Source of the DNA: Bacteroidetes bacterium ADurb.Bin217
GTDB taxonomy: Bacteria; Bacteroidota; Bacteroidia; Bacteroidales; UBA1715
Length of the DNA: 33,838 bases
Assembly: GCA_002069975.1 (NCBI GenBank)
Contig: MWCJ01000031.1
Span: forward strand, 1 to 33,838
Direction of reading: 5' to 3'
Shown here: piece after piece, positions 6,312-15,257 of the stretch
Numbering within the stretch: the first letter of the stretch is position 1
Layout of the letters: each line of letters starts with the position of its first letter
Translations under genes and position numbers: made by a program
The notes under the pieces: generated by a model
Databases searched by the model: none
Told to the model about the DNA's origin: nothing
The model's input: only the letters and a program-made list of their open reading frames with translations

Positions 6312-8672
6312 CTATCTAATTAAAGTTACCGGTCCTTTATGGCTTTGTCCGTTAGGAAGTTCAACAATGTAAAAATACGTGCCCGAAGTCATTTCTTTTC
6401 CTTCGAAAGTGCCATCCCATCCGGCAGTACCTTCATATAATGTTTGCCCCCAACGATTTATAATTATTGTAGGTAAATTCATATTTTCTAAATAAATATC
6501 GTTTACGCCGTCTTTGTTAGGCGAAAATGCGTTAGGAATAAACACTTCGTCGGTTATTATTAAATCTACAGTTGCAGTGTCCATACATTGCGGGTGGGTA
6601 TATGCCGTAAGAATTATAGGATATGTTCCCGAAAAATCGTATCTACGAGTAACATTGGTTGTAGTAGCTTCCTCGCCATCACCCAAGTCCCAATGCCAGG
6701 TAATAGGCATAGATGTAGAATCGCTTGTGTTTATAAATCCAATAGTTTCGAGCATACGAGCCGGATTTTTAGAAATAGTAAACGAAGCTTCGGGCATTTG
6801 GTATACACCTATATATTGATTTTTAGTTTCGGTATAATCGCAGCCCCCGGCTGTAGCTGTAAGACTTACAGTATATATGCCCGGCACATAATTCGCCGAT
6901 GTGTTTTGGACATAGGTAGTATCTCCGTTGCCTAATGCCCATTCCCAGTCTGTAATGGTAAACAATGATTCCGATAAATCGGTAAATTGCACGGTAGTAT
7001 CTTGACACGCTATGGTAATATCCGCTTCAAAATCAGGTATTACTTCATACACGGTAACATTATTCGCTGCAGTTATCGTATTGGATGTGCATCCATTATC
7101 ATCTTCTAACACAAGTGCTGTAGTGTATATGTTACCTGTTGTATATGTGTATTCAATTTCCGATAATGGAGAATCTTCGGTTTGGTTTGTATTTCCGTAA
7201 AACCAGTTATATTTTGTAGTATTTACGGCATTTGCCGTAAAAGTAATAGTTGATGGGGCACACGATTCTATAGGGGTAAATGTATATGTTCCTTGTGGTC
7301 CGCCTACTTCAATATAGTCGGGACGCAACAATACATCGGTACAACCAAAGTCATCAGTTACGGTAAGTTGCACATCGTTTATTCCCGGTCCACGATATTG
7401 GTAAACAGGTTCTTCTTCGGTACTGCTATTTGAAAACGGATTATAGATATCTTCAAAGAGCCAATTGTATGCAGCAATAGTTCCCAATGCCGAACTCGAC
7501 GCATTGGTCATAGTGGCAGAACCTGTGCTCCAACAAGGTATTACAACATCAGTAGAGCTAAAGTCTGCAACCGGATGTCGAACGGTGATGTTTGTTGAAA
7601 TGGTGCTGTCGCATAAATTTGCATCAATTACTCGTAAACTTACCGTAAACGCTTGGTCTTGTGTTATTGTATAATTGTGAGATGGGTTTAATGCATTGCT
7701 CAATGCCGAGGCGTCTCCAAAATTCCATTCGTTTACAGTTTGTTCTGTTGATGTATTGGTGAATACTACTGCATTGTAATGGCAGGTAGTAGGAGCAACG
7801 GTAAAGCTTGGGTATGGTTTGGTTGGCGTTATGGTAATAGTTTTGGTGCTATCGCATCCTCGAGAATCAGTAATAGTTAGTATAGTAGGATATGAACCGC
7901 GAGTTTCAAATATGTGATTTGGATTTTTGCTTACAGAATTAGTTTCAGTTACAACTCCATTGTATGTCCAGGTATATGTATTGTCTAAGTTCTCGTCAAT
8001 TTGTAAAATGTTTCCATCGCCAAATACCCAATTCCATGTAACCACAGAATCAGGAAGAGTAGCGGTAGAATTATCGCTAAAGTCTACAGATAGAGGAGCA
8101 CAGCCTGTTATATTGTTAGCCGCAAATTGCACCGATGGTACTTCGTAAATAATTACATTGGCAACTTTGGTTATGGTATCGCTACACCCATTTGAATCGA
8201 ATGCAACAAGGGTAACATCAAAATTCCCGGAAGAAGTGTATGTGTGAGTTGGGTTAGCACCTAACGTGTCAGTTACATTACCATCGCCAAAATCCCATTC
8301 CCACGAGGTTATAGAACCTATGTCTGTTGTGGAATTGTCGGTAAAGCTTACTCCGGTATGTTGGCAGCTTTCGTTTTTGTTTTGAATAAAATTAGGAACT
8401 ACATCCGATGCAGTAAATGCAACCTCTATAGAGTCTTGACAATTATGTGTTGTATTTACTACCCGTAATTCACTTATATAATTACCCGGCACGGTATATT
8501 CATATTCGGGACTTTTGTTTCCTACAATAGTTTCAACTACATCGGGGTCTACACCATTGCTCCATGTCCATGTATCTCCAATAATCGAAAGCTTCATGCC
8601 ATCGCCAAAATCCCAATAATATTCATCGGCTTGTACCGAATTATCGGTAAATTGTATTTTGTCGGGAAACAA
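6312..8672 (-). CDS. C-terminal part of a split PKD-repeat adhesin with T9SS type B sorting domain
   Basis: This 786-residue frame holds about eight PKD domains (hallmarks WEWDFGDG, NPTHTY, NGCSDT) spaced roughly 80-105 residues apart. It ends in a gliding-motility-associated C-terminal (CHU_C) domain, about 705-786: VFIPNAFSPNKDGVNDIY, then INRWGQTLYEG, GWDG, SGTYFYIVELPNG, and KGPVTLIR at the end. That domain directs export by the type IX system. There is no signal peptide and the apparent start is an internal TTG, so alone it could not be exported. It is the direct continuation, in another frame, of 8689-10518. Together they form one adhesin of about 1,400 residues with about 15 PKD domains. 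PorE-like and SprF-like genes follow in the operon. Confidence 0.85.
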   Translation of the reverse strand: MFPDKIQFTDNSVQADEYYWDFGDGMKLSIIGDTWTWSNGVDPDVVETIVGNKSPEYEYTVPGNYISELRVVNTTHNCQDSIEVAFTASDVVPNFIQNKNESCQHTGVSFTDNSTTDIGSITSWEWDFGDGNVTDTLGANPTHTYTSSGNFDVTLVAFDSNGCSDTITKVANVIIYEVPSVQFAANNITGCAPLSVDFSDNSTATLPDSVVTWNWVFGDGNILQIDENLDNTYTWTYNGVVTETNSVSKNPNHIFETRGSYPTILTITDSRGCDSTKTITITPTKPYPSFTVAPTTCHYNAVVFTNTSTEQTVNEWNFGDASALSNALNPSHNYTITQDQAFTVSLRVIDANLCDSTISTNITVRHPVADFSSTDVVIPCWSTGSATMTNASSSALGTIAAYNWLFEDIYNPFSNSSTEEEPVYQYRGPGINDVQLTVTDDFGCTDVLLRPDYIEVGGPQGTYTFTPIESCAPSTITFTANAVNTTKYNWFYGNTNQTEDSPLSEIEYTYTTGNIYTTALVLEDDNGCTSNTITAANNVTVYEVIPDFEADITIACQDTTVQFTDLSESLFTITDWEWALGNGDTTYVQNTSANYVPGIYTVSLTATAGGCDYTETKNQYIGVYQMPEASFTISKNPARMLETIGFINTSDSTSMPITWHWDLGDGEEATTTNVTRRYDFSGTYPIILTAYTHPQCMDTATVDLIITDEVFIPNAFSPNKDGVNDIYLENMNLPTIIINRWGQTLYEGTAGWDGTFEGKEMTSGTYFYIVELPNGQSHKGPVTLIR

Positions 8673-8688
8673 ACAAAGTACCGTAGGG

Positions 8689-10518
8689 TTAATGATAATG
8701 TTCCGCCGTTAAAGTAACCGTAAACGTACCAATAGTATCATATGTGTAACTTGGGTTTTTTCCCATTCGTGTAGTTCCATCACCAAAATCCCATATCCAA
8801 TTAGTGCAAACAATATCGGGGGTAGGGATATCTTCAAAATCCATTTCTGTATTAAAACAAACAGTAGTTGGAATAGTTTGGAAATCGGCAGTTGGGGTCA
8901 TACCTGCACCTACCACGTCGTCGCGAGTGAGAGTGTTGGAGCAACCGGCATTGTCTATTACCGTAAGGGTTACATTATACGAACCTGTATCAGTTAATGT
9001 AATAAGTGGATTTTGGTCGGTAGAATTTAGGGTGATGGTTCCATCCTCGCGTATTACTTCCCACGCCCACGAAGTTATAGGATTGTTAGATGTACTTAAA
9101 TCGGTAAATGTAACCGGTAATGGAGCACAACCACCGAGGGTATTTGACGCAAAATCAACTTGAGGAATCCGAATGCGGATATGGTTGGGAAACATTGATG
9201 TATTTACACAGCCATTGTTATCGGTAACTTGCAGAGTAATGTTGTAGTTACCTAAGACATTATAGGTATGCGAAGGGGTTAGTTGCGTAGACGTACCTCC
9301 ATCGCCAAAATTCCATGAAACAGAAGTGGTATTCGCAGTTGTATTGGTAAAATTTACTGTAAACGGAACAGCACAAGCTGTGGTAGCACTTTCGGTAAAG
9401 GTAGGAGTAGGTAAATCGTAAACGGTAATATCTTGTGTTTCGGTATCGCTACATCCGGCACTGTTTTGCGATTGAATACTCACGGTATATGTACCCGCAG
9501 TTGTGAATGTGTGCGTAGGATTAGGTACGTTAGAGGTAGGAGATCCATCGCCAAAATCCCATGTTCGCAATACTACACCAGCCGAAGATGCGTCGGTAAA
9601 TTGTGCGGATGTTCCTCGGCATACCGTATTGTCATCTATTTGCAAGCCGGCACTAAATGTTCCTATTTTTATATAATCGGTAATTGTAGAAATATGTTCA
9701 CAATTCGAAGCTGTTTGCACTCGTAAGCGAACCGTAAAATTACCTGTGGTAGTATAGGTATGCGATGGATTTGCTTCGGTAGACGTTTGTCCATCACCAA
9801 AATCCCATGTGTAACTTGTTATAGGTCCGGTAGAAGCCCCGCTGTTGAACATAGCGGTGAAAGGAGCAGTACAACTTTCGGTAGCAGCAGCACTAAAAGA
9901 AGCTAACGGTTTGGTAGTTATATTCATTGCTGTAGGCATATCGTAAAATGCATTACAGCCATTAGCATTAGTTATAGATAAGCGAACAGGATATAATCCG
10001 GTATTTATATAGGTATGTGTAGGGTTTTGTAAGGGAGAAACATTTCCATCGCCAAAATTCCATGCCCAGTTTGTAATAGGTACATCGGAGGTTGATGCAT
10101 CGTTGAATTGTAATTCGTCGCCTTGGCAATGAGCACTTTGAGTTATTGTAAAGTTTGCTGTAGGGTTTGCATAAATTCTAATGTGTGCAACTTTTTCTTC
10201 TGTATCACTGCCCGATGCGTTGGTAGCTGTTAGTCTTACTGTATACGTCCCAGGAGTTGAATATATAAATGAATATTTTCTATCGGCTCGCAATTCAGGA
10301 GTTTGATTGCCTCCAATGCCAAAATTCCAAGTCAAACTTGTTGGATTATTGGTTGATAGGTCTTCGAAAATAATAACTGTAATACCACAACCCGATGTTG
10401 CCGAAGCCGAAAAATTAGCTACCGGTGCTTGAGCAAATATAGCTGTTGTAAATAAAAAAAATAGGATTGCAAGTTGCGTAATTCGCTTACAATTTCGATG
10501 AGAGTAAGGGTGTGCCAT
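8689..10518 (-). CDS. N-terminal part of a split PKD-repeat surface adhesin
   Basis: The 609-residue frame begins with a signal peptide (basic N-terminus, then AILFFLFTTAIFAQ, about 1-30). Seven PKD domains follow in tandem, each with a WDFGDG-type loop, an 'NP(T/S)HTY' strand and two cysteines. It stops as VTLTAEHYH in the middle of domain 7. The next domain resumes in another frame as INPTVLCLFPDKIQFTDNS. Other inter-domain stretches carry about 30 residues between 'TVxLxxx' and the next Cys; only about 10 remain here, so a short deletion probably caused the frame change. A type B CTD surface adhesin similar in layout to SprB-like proteins is the likely ancestor. As it stands, this half would be secreted to the periplasm without a T9SS signal. 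Confidence 0.85.
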   Translation of the reverse strand: MAHPYSHRNCKRITQLAILFFLFTTAIFAQAPVANFSASATSGCGITVIIFEDLSTNNPTSLTWNFGIGGNQTPELRADRKYSFIYSTPGTYTVRLTATNASGSDTEEKVAHIRIYANPTANFTITQSAHCQGDELQFNDASTSDVPITNWAWNFGDGNVSPLQNPTHTYINTGLYPVRLSITNANGCNAFYDMPTAMNITTKPLASFSAAATESCTAPFTAMFNSGASTGPITSYTWDFGDGQTSTEANPSHTYTTTGNFTVRLRVQTASNCEHISTITDYIKIGTFSAGLQIDDNTVCRGTSAQFTDASSAGVVLRTWDFGDGSPTSNVPNPTHTFTTAGTYTVSIQSQNSAGCSDTETQDITVYDLPTPTFTESATTACAVPFTVNFTNTTANTTSVSWNFGDGGTSTQLTPSHTYNVLGNYNITLQVTDNNGCVNTSMFPNHIRIRIPQVDFASNTLGGCAPLPVTFTDLSTSNNPITSWAWEVIREDGTITLNSTDQNPLITLTDTGSYNVTLTVIDNAGCSNTLTRDDVVGAGMTPTADFQTIPTTVCFNTEMDFEDIPTPDIVCTNWIWDFGDGTTRMGKNPSYTYDTIGTFTVTLTAEHYH

Positions 10519-10920
10519 ACGTTTATTATATATAGTTTATTCCACTTCAAATACAGAATGATGATACAAGATTGAATCAAGAAAGTAATACTCAAAAAAA
10601 ATGAAACAACCTCTATATCGCCAATAATGTTGAAAAGTACGAGATTTTTTCAGTAAATACAAAATTTTTTTTGGTTTTTTTTGGTTTTTAATGCAAAATT
10701 TTTGCGTTGAATTTTTTGCGTGATTTTTAATTCGTTGATTTTTAGTTGTTTGTAAAGTTTGAAAGTGGAATGGGGGGGGTAGTTAATTAATTATATATAA
10801 AATCGTATACCCTTTTTCACTACATAATCGCATTGAGCAGGCACAACGAATTAAAAATTAAAAATTTAGAATTAAAAATTAACCATTTTTCCCTATACTT
10901 GCATATATAATTTATATACA
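10519..10920. other. 402-base divergent intergenic region (adhesin operon / dgt)
   Basis: This region lies between the start of the minus-strand adhesin operon and the start of the plus-strand dGTPase, so it must hold both promoters. It is AT-rich. It contains two tracts of T8 followed by GG (about 10667-10684), an imperfect inverted repeat AATGCAAAA/TTTTGCGTT (10690-10708) and a G8 run (10772-10779). It also has a 13-bp direct repeat GAATTAAAAATTA at 10848-10860 and 10869-10881. TATACTTG (10894-10901) resembles the Bacteroidota -7 box TAnnTTTG with one mismatch and would serve dgt. No RNA gene or extra coding frame was recognised. Confidence 0.5.
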
Positions 10921-12279
10921 ATGCTCAACTGGAACAGCTTATTATCGCACAAGCGGTTAGGAATTGATGAAACATTACATACATCGGAAGATGCAGCACG
11001 TTCTCAATTTCAACGCGATTATGACCGAATTATATTTTCGTCACCATTTCGTAGGTTGCAAAACAAGACTCAAGTATTTCCATTGCCCGGAAGTGTATTT
11101 GTACACAACCGATTAACGCATAGTCTAGAGGTTGCATCGGTAGGTAGGTCGCTTGGTAATATTATTGCCAATGGCTTAGCCGAACGTCATGTAAATGTAC
11201 CGCAATCGCTACTCGACGGTATTGGCTCTATAGTTTCTGCAGCATGTTTGGCACACGATTTAGGCAATCCACCGTTTGGTCATTCGGGTGAAAAGGCAAT
11301 TTCTCGTTATTTTTCCGAAATTGATACAAATAATATTCGTGAATTGCTTACTGCTTCTCAATTTCAAGATTTTATAAATTTTGAGGGTAATGCCAATGCA
11401 TTTCGATTACTTACACATCAGTTTTCTGGGCGACGTAAAGGTGGGTTTGCTCTAACTTATGCTACAATAGGAACTCTTTTAAAATATCCGTGTACATCTT
11501 CCGATATTGCCAATAATAATAGTCCGTACGAAAAATATGGAGTATTTCAAACAGAATTGGCAACATTGCAGCATGTAGCACAAGAATTAGGCTTACAGGC
11601 AATTACCGATTCGGGTACTGTATTTGGTCGTCACCCTTTAGTATTTCTAATGGAAGCTGCCGACGATATTTGTTATCAAATAGTAGATTTGGAAGATGCT
11701 CACCGACTGGGAATACTCTCGTCGCAGCAGACCAAAGATTTGTTGTTTGCATTTTTCGACCCCAAAGCAGATGCTAAAGCCTTAGACGAATTGCATGTGC
11801 TACTTCACGATGTAAGTGATGAAAATGAACAAATTGTAATTCTCCGTTCTCGAACTATAAATAAACTTATTGATGATTGTGCAGCAATATTTTGGGAGCA
11901 TTACGATGATATTATGAACTGTAGGTTTTATTCGTCGCTTACCAAACAGTTGCAAGGAGCTTCGAAACAAGCATTGCAAGACATTCAACACATAGCGTCA
12001 AACAAAATTTACAATAGCCGCGAAGTGGTTGAAATACAAGTTGCAGGGCATAGAATTTTGAGTGAATTGTTGCATGAATTTATTACCGCAGCATTAAAAA
12101 ACAATTCGCTTTATACAGAACAACTATTACGACTTTTACCAACACAATTGGTGTATGCCAATGCCAATACGTATTCACATATATGTTCAGTCGTTGATTA
12201 TGTAGCAGGAATGACCGATGTATATGCACTCGAAATTTATAGAAAAATAAAAGGTATTTCGTTTTCGGTAATTCGATAA
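10921..12279 (+). CDS. dgt: Deoxyguanosinetriphosphate triphosphohydrolase (dGTPase, HD superfamily)
   Basis: The 452-residue protein hydrolyses dGTP or other dNTPs to deoxynucleoside and triphosphate, tuning dNTP pools. HD-domain metal ligands are visible: H67 in RLTHSLEV, H112-D113 in CLAHDLGNPPFGHSGE, and the later Asp in EAADDICYQIVDLEDAH. The N-terminal 'SSPFRRLQNKTQVFPLPG' is the family signature. The start MLNWNSLLSHKRLG matches the usual beginning of the family. It stands alone behind its own promoter region, and a second promoter-like box follows its stop. In this group dNTPase specificity can be broader than dGTP; the sequence does not settle that. Confidence 0.93.
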   Translation: MLNWNSLLSHKRLGIDETLHTSEDAARSQFQRDYDRIIFSSPFRRLQNKTQVFPLPGSVFVHNRLTHSLEVASVGRSLGNIIANGLAERHVNVPQSLLDGIGSIVSAACLAHDLGNPPFGHSGEKAISRYFSEIDTNNIRELLTASQFQDFINFEGNANAFRLLTHQFSGRRKGGFALTYATIGTLLKYPCTSSDIANNNSPYEKYGVFQTELATLQHVAQELGLQAITDSGTVFGRHPLVFLMEAADDICYQIVDLEDAHRLGILSSQQTKDLLFAFFDPKADAKALDELHVLLHDVSDENEQIVILRSRTINKLIDDCAAIFWEHYDDIMNCRFYSSLTKQLQGASKQALQDIQHIASNKIYNSREVVEIQVAGHRILSELLHEFITAALKNNSLYTEQLLRLLPTQLVYANANTYSHICSVVDYVAGMTDVYALEIYRKIKGISFSVIR

Positions 12280-12285
12280 ATCATG

Positions 12286-12293
12286 TACTTTTG
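12286..12293 (+). promoter_or_regulatory. Candidate -7 box for the phospho-sugar mutase gene
   Basis: TACTTTTG fits the Bacteroidota -7 consensus TAnnTTTG exactly and lies 43 bases before the ATG at 12337. A T-rich stretch (12262-12265) sits where a -33 box would be, but there is no clean TTTG. Assignment is by pattern only. Confidence 0.38.
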
Positions 12294-12336
12294 TTGCAAC
12301 GAATAAATTTTATACATATAATTTTCATATAAAACA

Positions 12337-14139
12337 ATGGATCAAAAAATTATAGACAAAGCAAAACAATGGCTTACAGGTAATTATGACGAAAAAACAA
12401 AAAAAGAAGTTCAATATTTACTTGACAATAATTATAAAGAATTAGAAAACGCGTTTTATCAAAATTTAGAGTTCGGAACGGGAGGACTTCGCGGTGTAAT
12501 AGGTGTAGGAACCAATAAAATGAACATTTATACTGTTGGAATGGCGACACAAGGATTTGCAAATTATATTAAAAAAGCATTCCCGAATGAACACATAAAA
12601 GTAGCAGTAATTCACGACTGCCGTATTCGTAGTCGATTGTTTGCCGAAACTACAGCCAAAATATTTGCCGCTAACGGATTTACCGTATATTTATCAAAAG
12701 AATTACGTCCAACTCCCGAATTATCATTTGCTATTCGACATTTGGGATGCAAAGCCGGAGTAAACATTACCGCTTCGCACAATCCTGCAAAATACAACGG
12801 CTACAAAGCATACTGGAGCGATGGCTGCCAGCTTGTACCACCTCACGACAATAGTGTGATAGACGAAGTAAATAAAATTGCAAGCATTGACGATGTAAAA
12901 TGGAAAGGCAACGAAAGCAATATTATATTGTGGGACGAAGAAATTGACAAACCATATATTGATGCTATTAAAGGACTATCGTTGCAACCGGAAATTATTC
13001 AAAAACAAAAAGACCTCAAAATAGTTTTCACTTCGATACACGGAACAGGTATTAAATTAGTACCACGTGTGCTTAAAGAGTTTGGATTTACCAATGTTCA
13101 TGTTGTTGAAGAACAAGCTGAAATTTCGGGTGAATTTCCATCGCTTCGTAAACCGGGAGTGGCTGCAATACCTGAACAAGATTATACCGAAACAGAATGG
13201 CTCAACAAAATTCATGAAGTTACCGGCTCGCCAAATCCTGAAAAAGAATCGGCAATGAAATTGGCTATCGAAAAAGGAAAAGCATTGCAAGCCGATATTA
13301 TAATGGCAACCGACCCTGATGGCGACCGTGTAGGAATAGTTGTAAAAAATTCACAAGGAGACTATGTAATTCTCAACGGAAATCAAACAGGAACCTTGCT
13401 TGTACAATATTTAATTCAAGCATGGAAAGCAAAAGGTAAATTGCAAGGAAAAGAATTTGTGGTAAAAACTATAGTTACTACCGAATTGATTACCGAAATA
13501 TGTAAGGCATACGATGTTGAAATGTTTGATGTACTTACCGGATTCAAATATATAGGCGAAAAAATATTAGAACTCGAAGGTAAAAAACAATTTATAGGTG
13601 GTGGCGAAGAAAGTTTTGGATATTTAGCCGGAGATTTTGTACGCGACAAAGATGCTGTAATTGCATGTGCAATGATAGCTGAGGCAGCTGCGGTTGCAAA
13701 AAATGAAGGCAAAAGTTTGTACGATGTATTAGTTGACACCTATGCAACATACGGATTATACAAAGAAGACTTGATTTCGATAGAAAAAGAAGGCAAAGAA
13801 GGCAAAGAAGCTATAGATGCTATGATGCAAAATTACCGTAAAAATCCTCCAAAAGAATTGAATGGTTCACCAGTAATTTGCATTAAAGATTACAAACAAC
13901 AAATTGAAATAGATTGTGTGGCTCAATCTCAGAAACCAATTGCGTTACCAGCATCAAATGTATTGCAATTTTTCGCACAAGATGGTTCAAAAGTAACTGT
14001 ACGACCATCGGGAACCGAACCGCTTATTAAATTTTATTTTGGTGTAAAAACTGAAGTGTCGGGGGCAGACTCGCTCGCCGCTGCCGAAGAAGTTTTGAAA
14101 TCAAAAATTTCCGGATTGAAAGTTTCATTAGGAATATAA
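12337..14139 (+). CDS. Phospho-sugar mutase (phosphoglucomutase/phosphomannomutase family)
   Basis: This 600-residue alpha-D-phosphohexomutase interconverts hexose 1- and 6-phosphates, linking glycolysis with glycogen and cell-envelope sugars. All four active-site motifs are present. These are FGTGGLRG (46-53), the phosphoserine loop TASHNP with S147, the metal loop DPDGDR (326-331), and the sugar-binding GGGEESFGY (421-429). The phosphate-binding RPSGTEP follows at 556-562. Its length and TASHNPxxYNGYKxYW form match the PGM2-like bacterial family annotated as phospho-sugar mutase. Glucose versus mannose preference cannot be told. It appears to be transcribed alone and ends at a clear terminator. 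Confidence 0.93.
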   Translation: MDQKIIDKAKQWLTGNYDEKTKKEVQYLLDNNYKELENAFYQNLEFGTGGLRGVIGVGTNKMNIYTVGMATQGFANYIKKAFPNEHIKVAVIHDCRIRSRLFAETTAKIFAANGFTVYLSKELRPTPELSFAIRHLGCKAGVNITASHNPAKYNGYKAYWSDGCQLVPPHDNSVIDEVNKIASIDDVKWKGNESNIILWDEEIDKPYIDAIKGLSLQPEIIQKQKDLKIVFTSIHGTGIKLVPRVLKEFGFTNVHVVEEQAEISGEFPSLRKPGVAAIPEQDYTETEWLNKIHEVTGSPNPEKESAMKLAIEKGKALQADIIMATDPDGDRVGIVVKNSQGDYVILNGNQTGTLLVQYLIQAWKAKGKLQGKEFVVKTIVTTELITEICKAYDVEMFDVLTGFKYIGEKILELEGKKQFIGGGEESFGYLAGDFVRDKDAVIACAMIAEAAAVAKNEGKSLYDVLVDTYATYGLYKEDLISIEKEGKEGKEAIDAMMQNYRKNPPKELNGSPVICIKDYKQQIEIDCVAQSQKPIALPASNVLQFFAQDGSKVTVRPSGTEPLIKFYFGVKTEVSGADSLAAAEEVLKSKISGLKVSLGI

Positions 14140-14141
14140 AT

Positions 14142-14175
14142 AAAAAAGCACTTCAAATATGAGGTGCTTTTTTTA
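14142..14175 (+). terminator. Rho-independent terminator after the phospho-sugar mutase
   Basis: The arm AAAAAAGCACTTC (14142-14154) pairs with GAGGTGCTTTTTT (14161-14173) across a 6-base loop, with one G-U pair, and runs into T residues. It lies three bases after the stop codon. Confidence 0.85.
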
Positions 14176-14226
14176 TTCATTTTTTTTTTGTATTTTTATA
14201 ACATTAAAAAATAAATATAAAACACT

Positions 14227-15234
14227 ATGGATTTTGTAAAATACTTTAGAGAACAAGCTCAAAGCAATCCGCAACGTATAGTATTGCCCGAGGGCACAGA
14301 ACCACGCACATTGCGAGCAGCGGATTTTATAATTAAAGAAGGTATAGCAAAACTCATACTATTGGGTAAACGCGATTTTATTGAAGATTTTGCACACAAA
14401 GAAGGATTACAGTATTTACCTCAGGCAGAAATAATAGACCCGCACAATCATTCCAAAATAGATGAGTATGCAGAAATGATTGTAGAAATACGAAAAAATA
14501 AGGGAATTGAGATAGAAACAGCTCGTGAACTTATAAAAAATCCACTGTATTTAGCAGCTACAATTATCAAAGCTGGTGATGCCGACGGAGAAGTTGCTGG
14601 TGCCGAAAATGCAACACAAAATGTTTTGCGTCCCGGGTTTCAGTTAATTAAAACATTACCCGGGGTTTCGATTGTTTCTGGTGTGTTTATCATGATTCTT
14701 AAAGATAAACAGTTTGGTGACGATGGTGTAATGTTGTTTGCCGACTGTGCTGTGAATCCTGACCCAACCGAAGATGAATTGGCTGAAATCGCTGTTACAA
14801 CTGCAAAAACAGCTCAAAACCTTTTGGGTATGACACCACGTATTGCCATGTTAAGTTTTAGCACACATGGTAGTGCAAAACACAAAATGATAGACAAAGT
14901 AGCACATGCTACTCATATTGCACAAACAAATTATCCTAATCTTATAATTGATGGCGAAATGCAACTTGATGCTGCTATAATTCCCGAGGTGTGTTTGAAA
15001 AAATCTCCAAATAGTAAAATCAAAGGAAATGCAAATGTACTCATATTTCCTACTCTAGAGTCAGGAAATATTGCATACAAATTGGTTCACCGATTTGCTC
15101 ATGCCGATGCATATGGTCCAATTTTACAAGGTTTAGCAGCACCTATTAATGATTTGTCGCGCGGTTGTTCTGTCGAAGATATTATAAATGTGGTTGCAAT
15201 TACTGTAATTCAAGCACAGAATCGAAAAAAATAA
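14227..15234 (+). CDS. pta: Phosphate acetyltransferase
   Basis: The 335-residue short-form Pta catalyses acetyl-CoA + phosphate to acetyl phosphate + CoA in the cytoplasm. Visible family features are the start QRIVLPEGTEPRTLRAA, the segment GDADGEVAGAENAT, the loop 'LFADCAVNPDPTEDELAEIA', SFSTHGSAKH, and 'ANVLIFPTLESGNIAYKLV' near the end. The N-terminal DRTGG/P-loop extension of long Pta proteins is absent, as is normal in Bacteroidota. The acetate kinase gene starts 23 bases downstream, giving the usual pta-ackA pair. The upstream terminator separates it from the mutase gene. Confidence 0.95.
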   Translation: MDFVKYFREQAQSNPQRIVLPEGTEPRTLRAADFIIKEGIAKLILLGKRDFIEDFAHKEGLQYLPQAEIIDPHNHSKIDEYAEMIVEIRKNKGIEIETARELIKNPLYLAATIIKAGDADGEVAGAENATQNVLRPGFQLIKTLPGVSIVSGVFIMILKDKQFGDDGVMLFADCAVNPDPTEDELAEIAVTTAKTAQNLLGMTPRIAMLSFSTHGSAKHKMIDKVAHATHIAQTNYPNLIIDGEMQLDAAIIPEVCLKKSPNSKIKGNANVLIFPTLESGNIAYKLVHRFAHADAYGPILQGLAAPINDLSRGCSVEDIINVVAITVIQAQNRKK

Positions 15235-15257
15235 TTATTGTAAGCGATATTTGTATC

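Noticed and set aside
6514..9726. Several plus-strand frames of 60-119 codons inside the adhesin gene
   Set aside because: They are antisense shadows of the repetitive PKD coding sequence, with no start signals or domain matches.
15165..15257. Upstream extension of the acetate kinase frame
   Set aside because: The family N-terminus starts exactly at the ATG at 15258; the extension overlaps pta and is unlike any acetate kinase.
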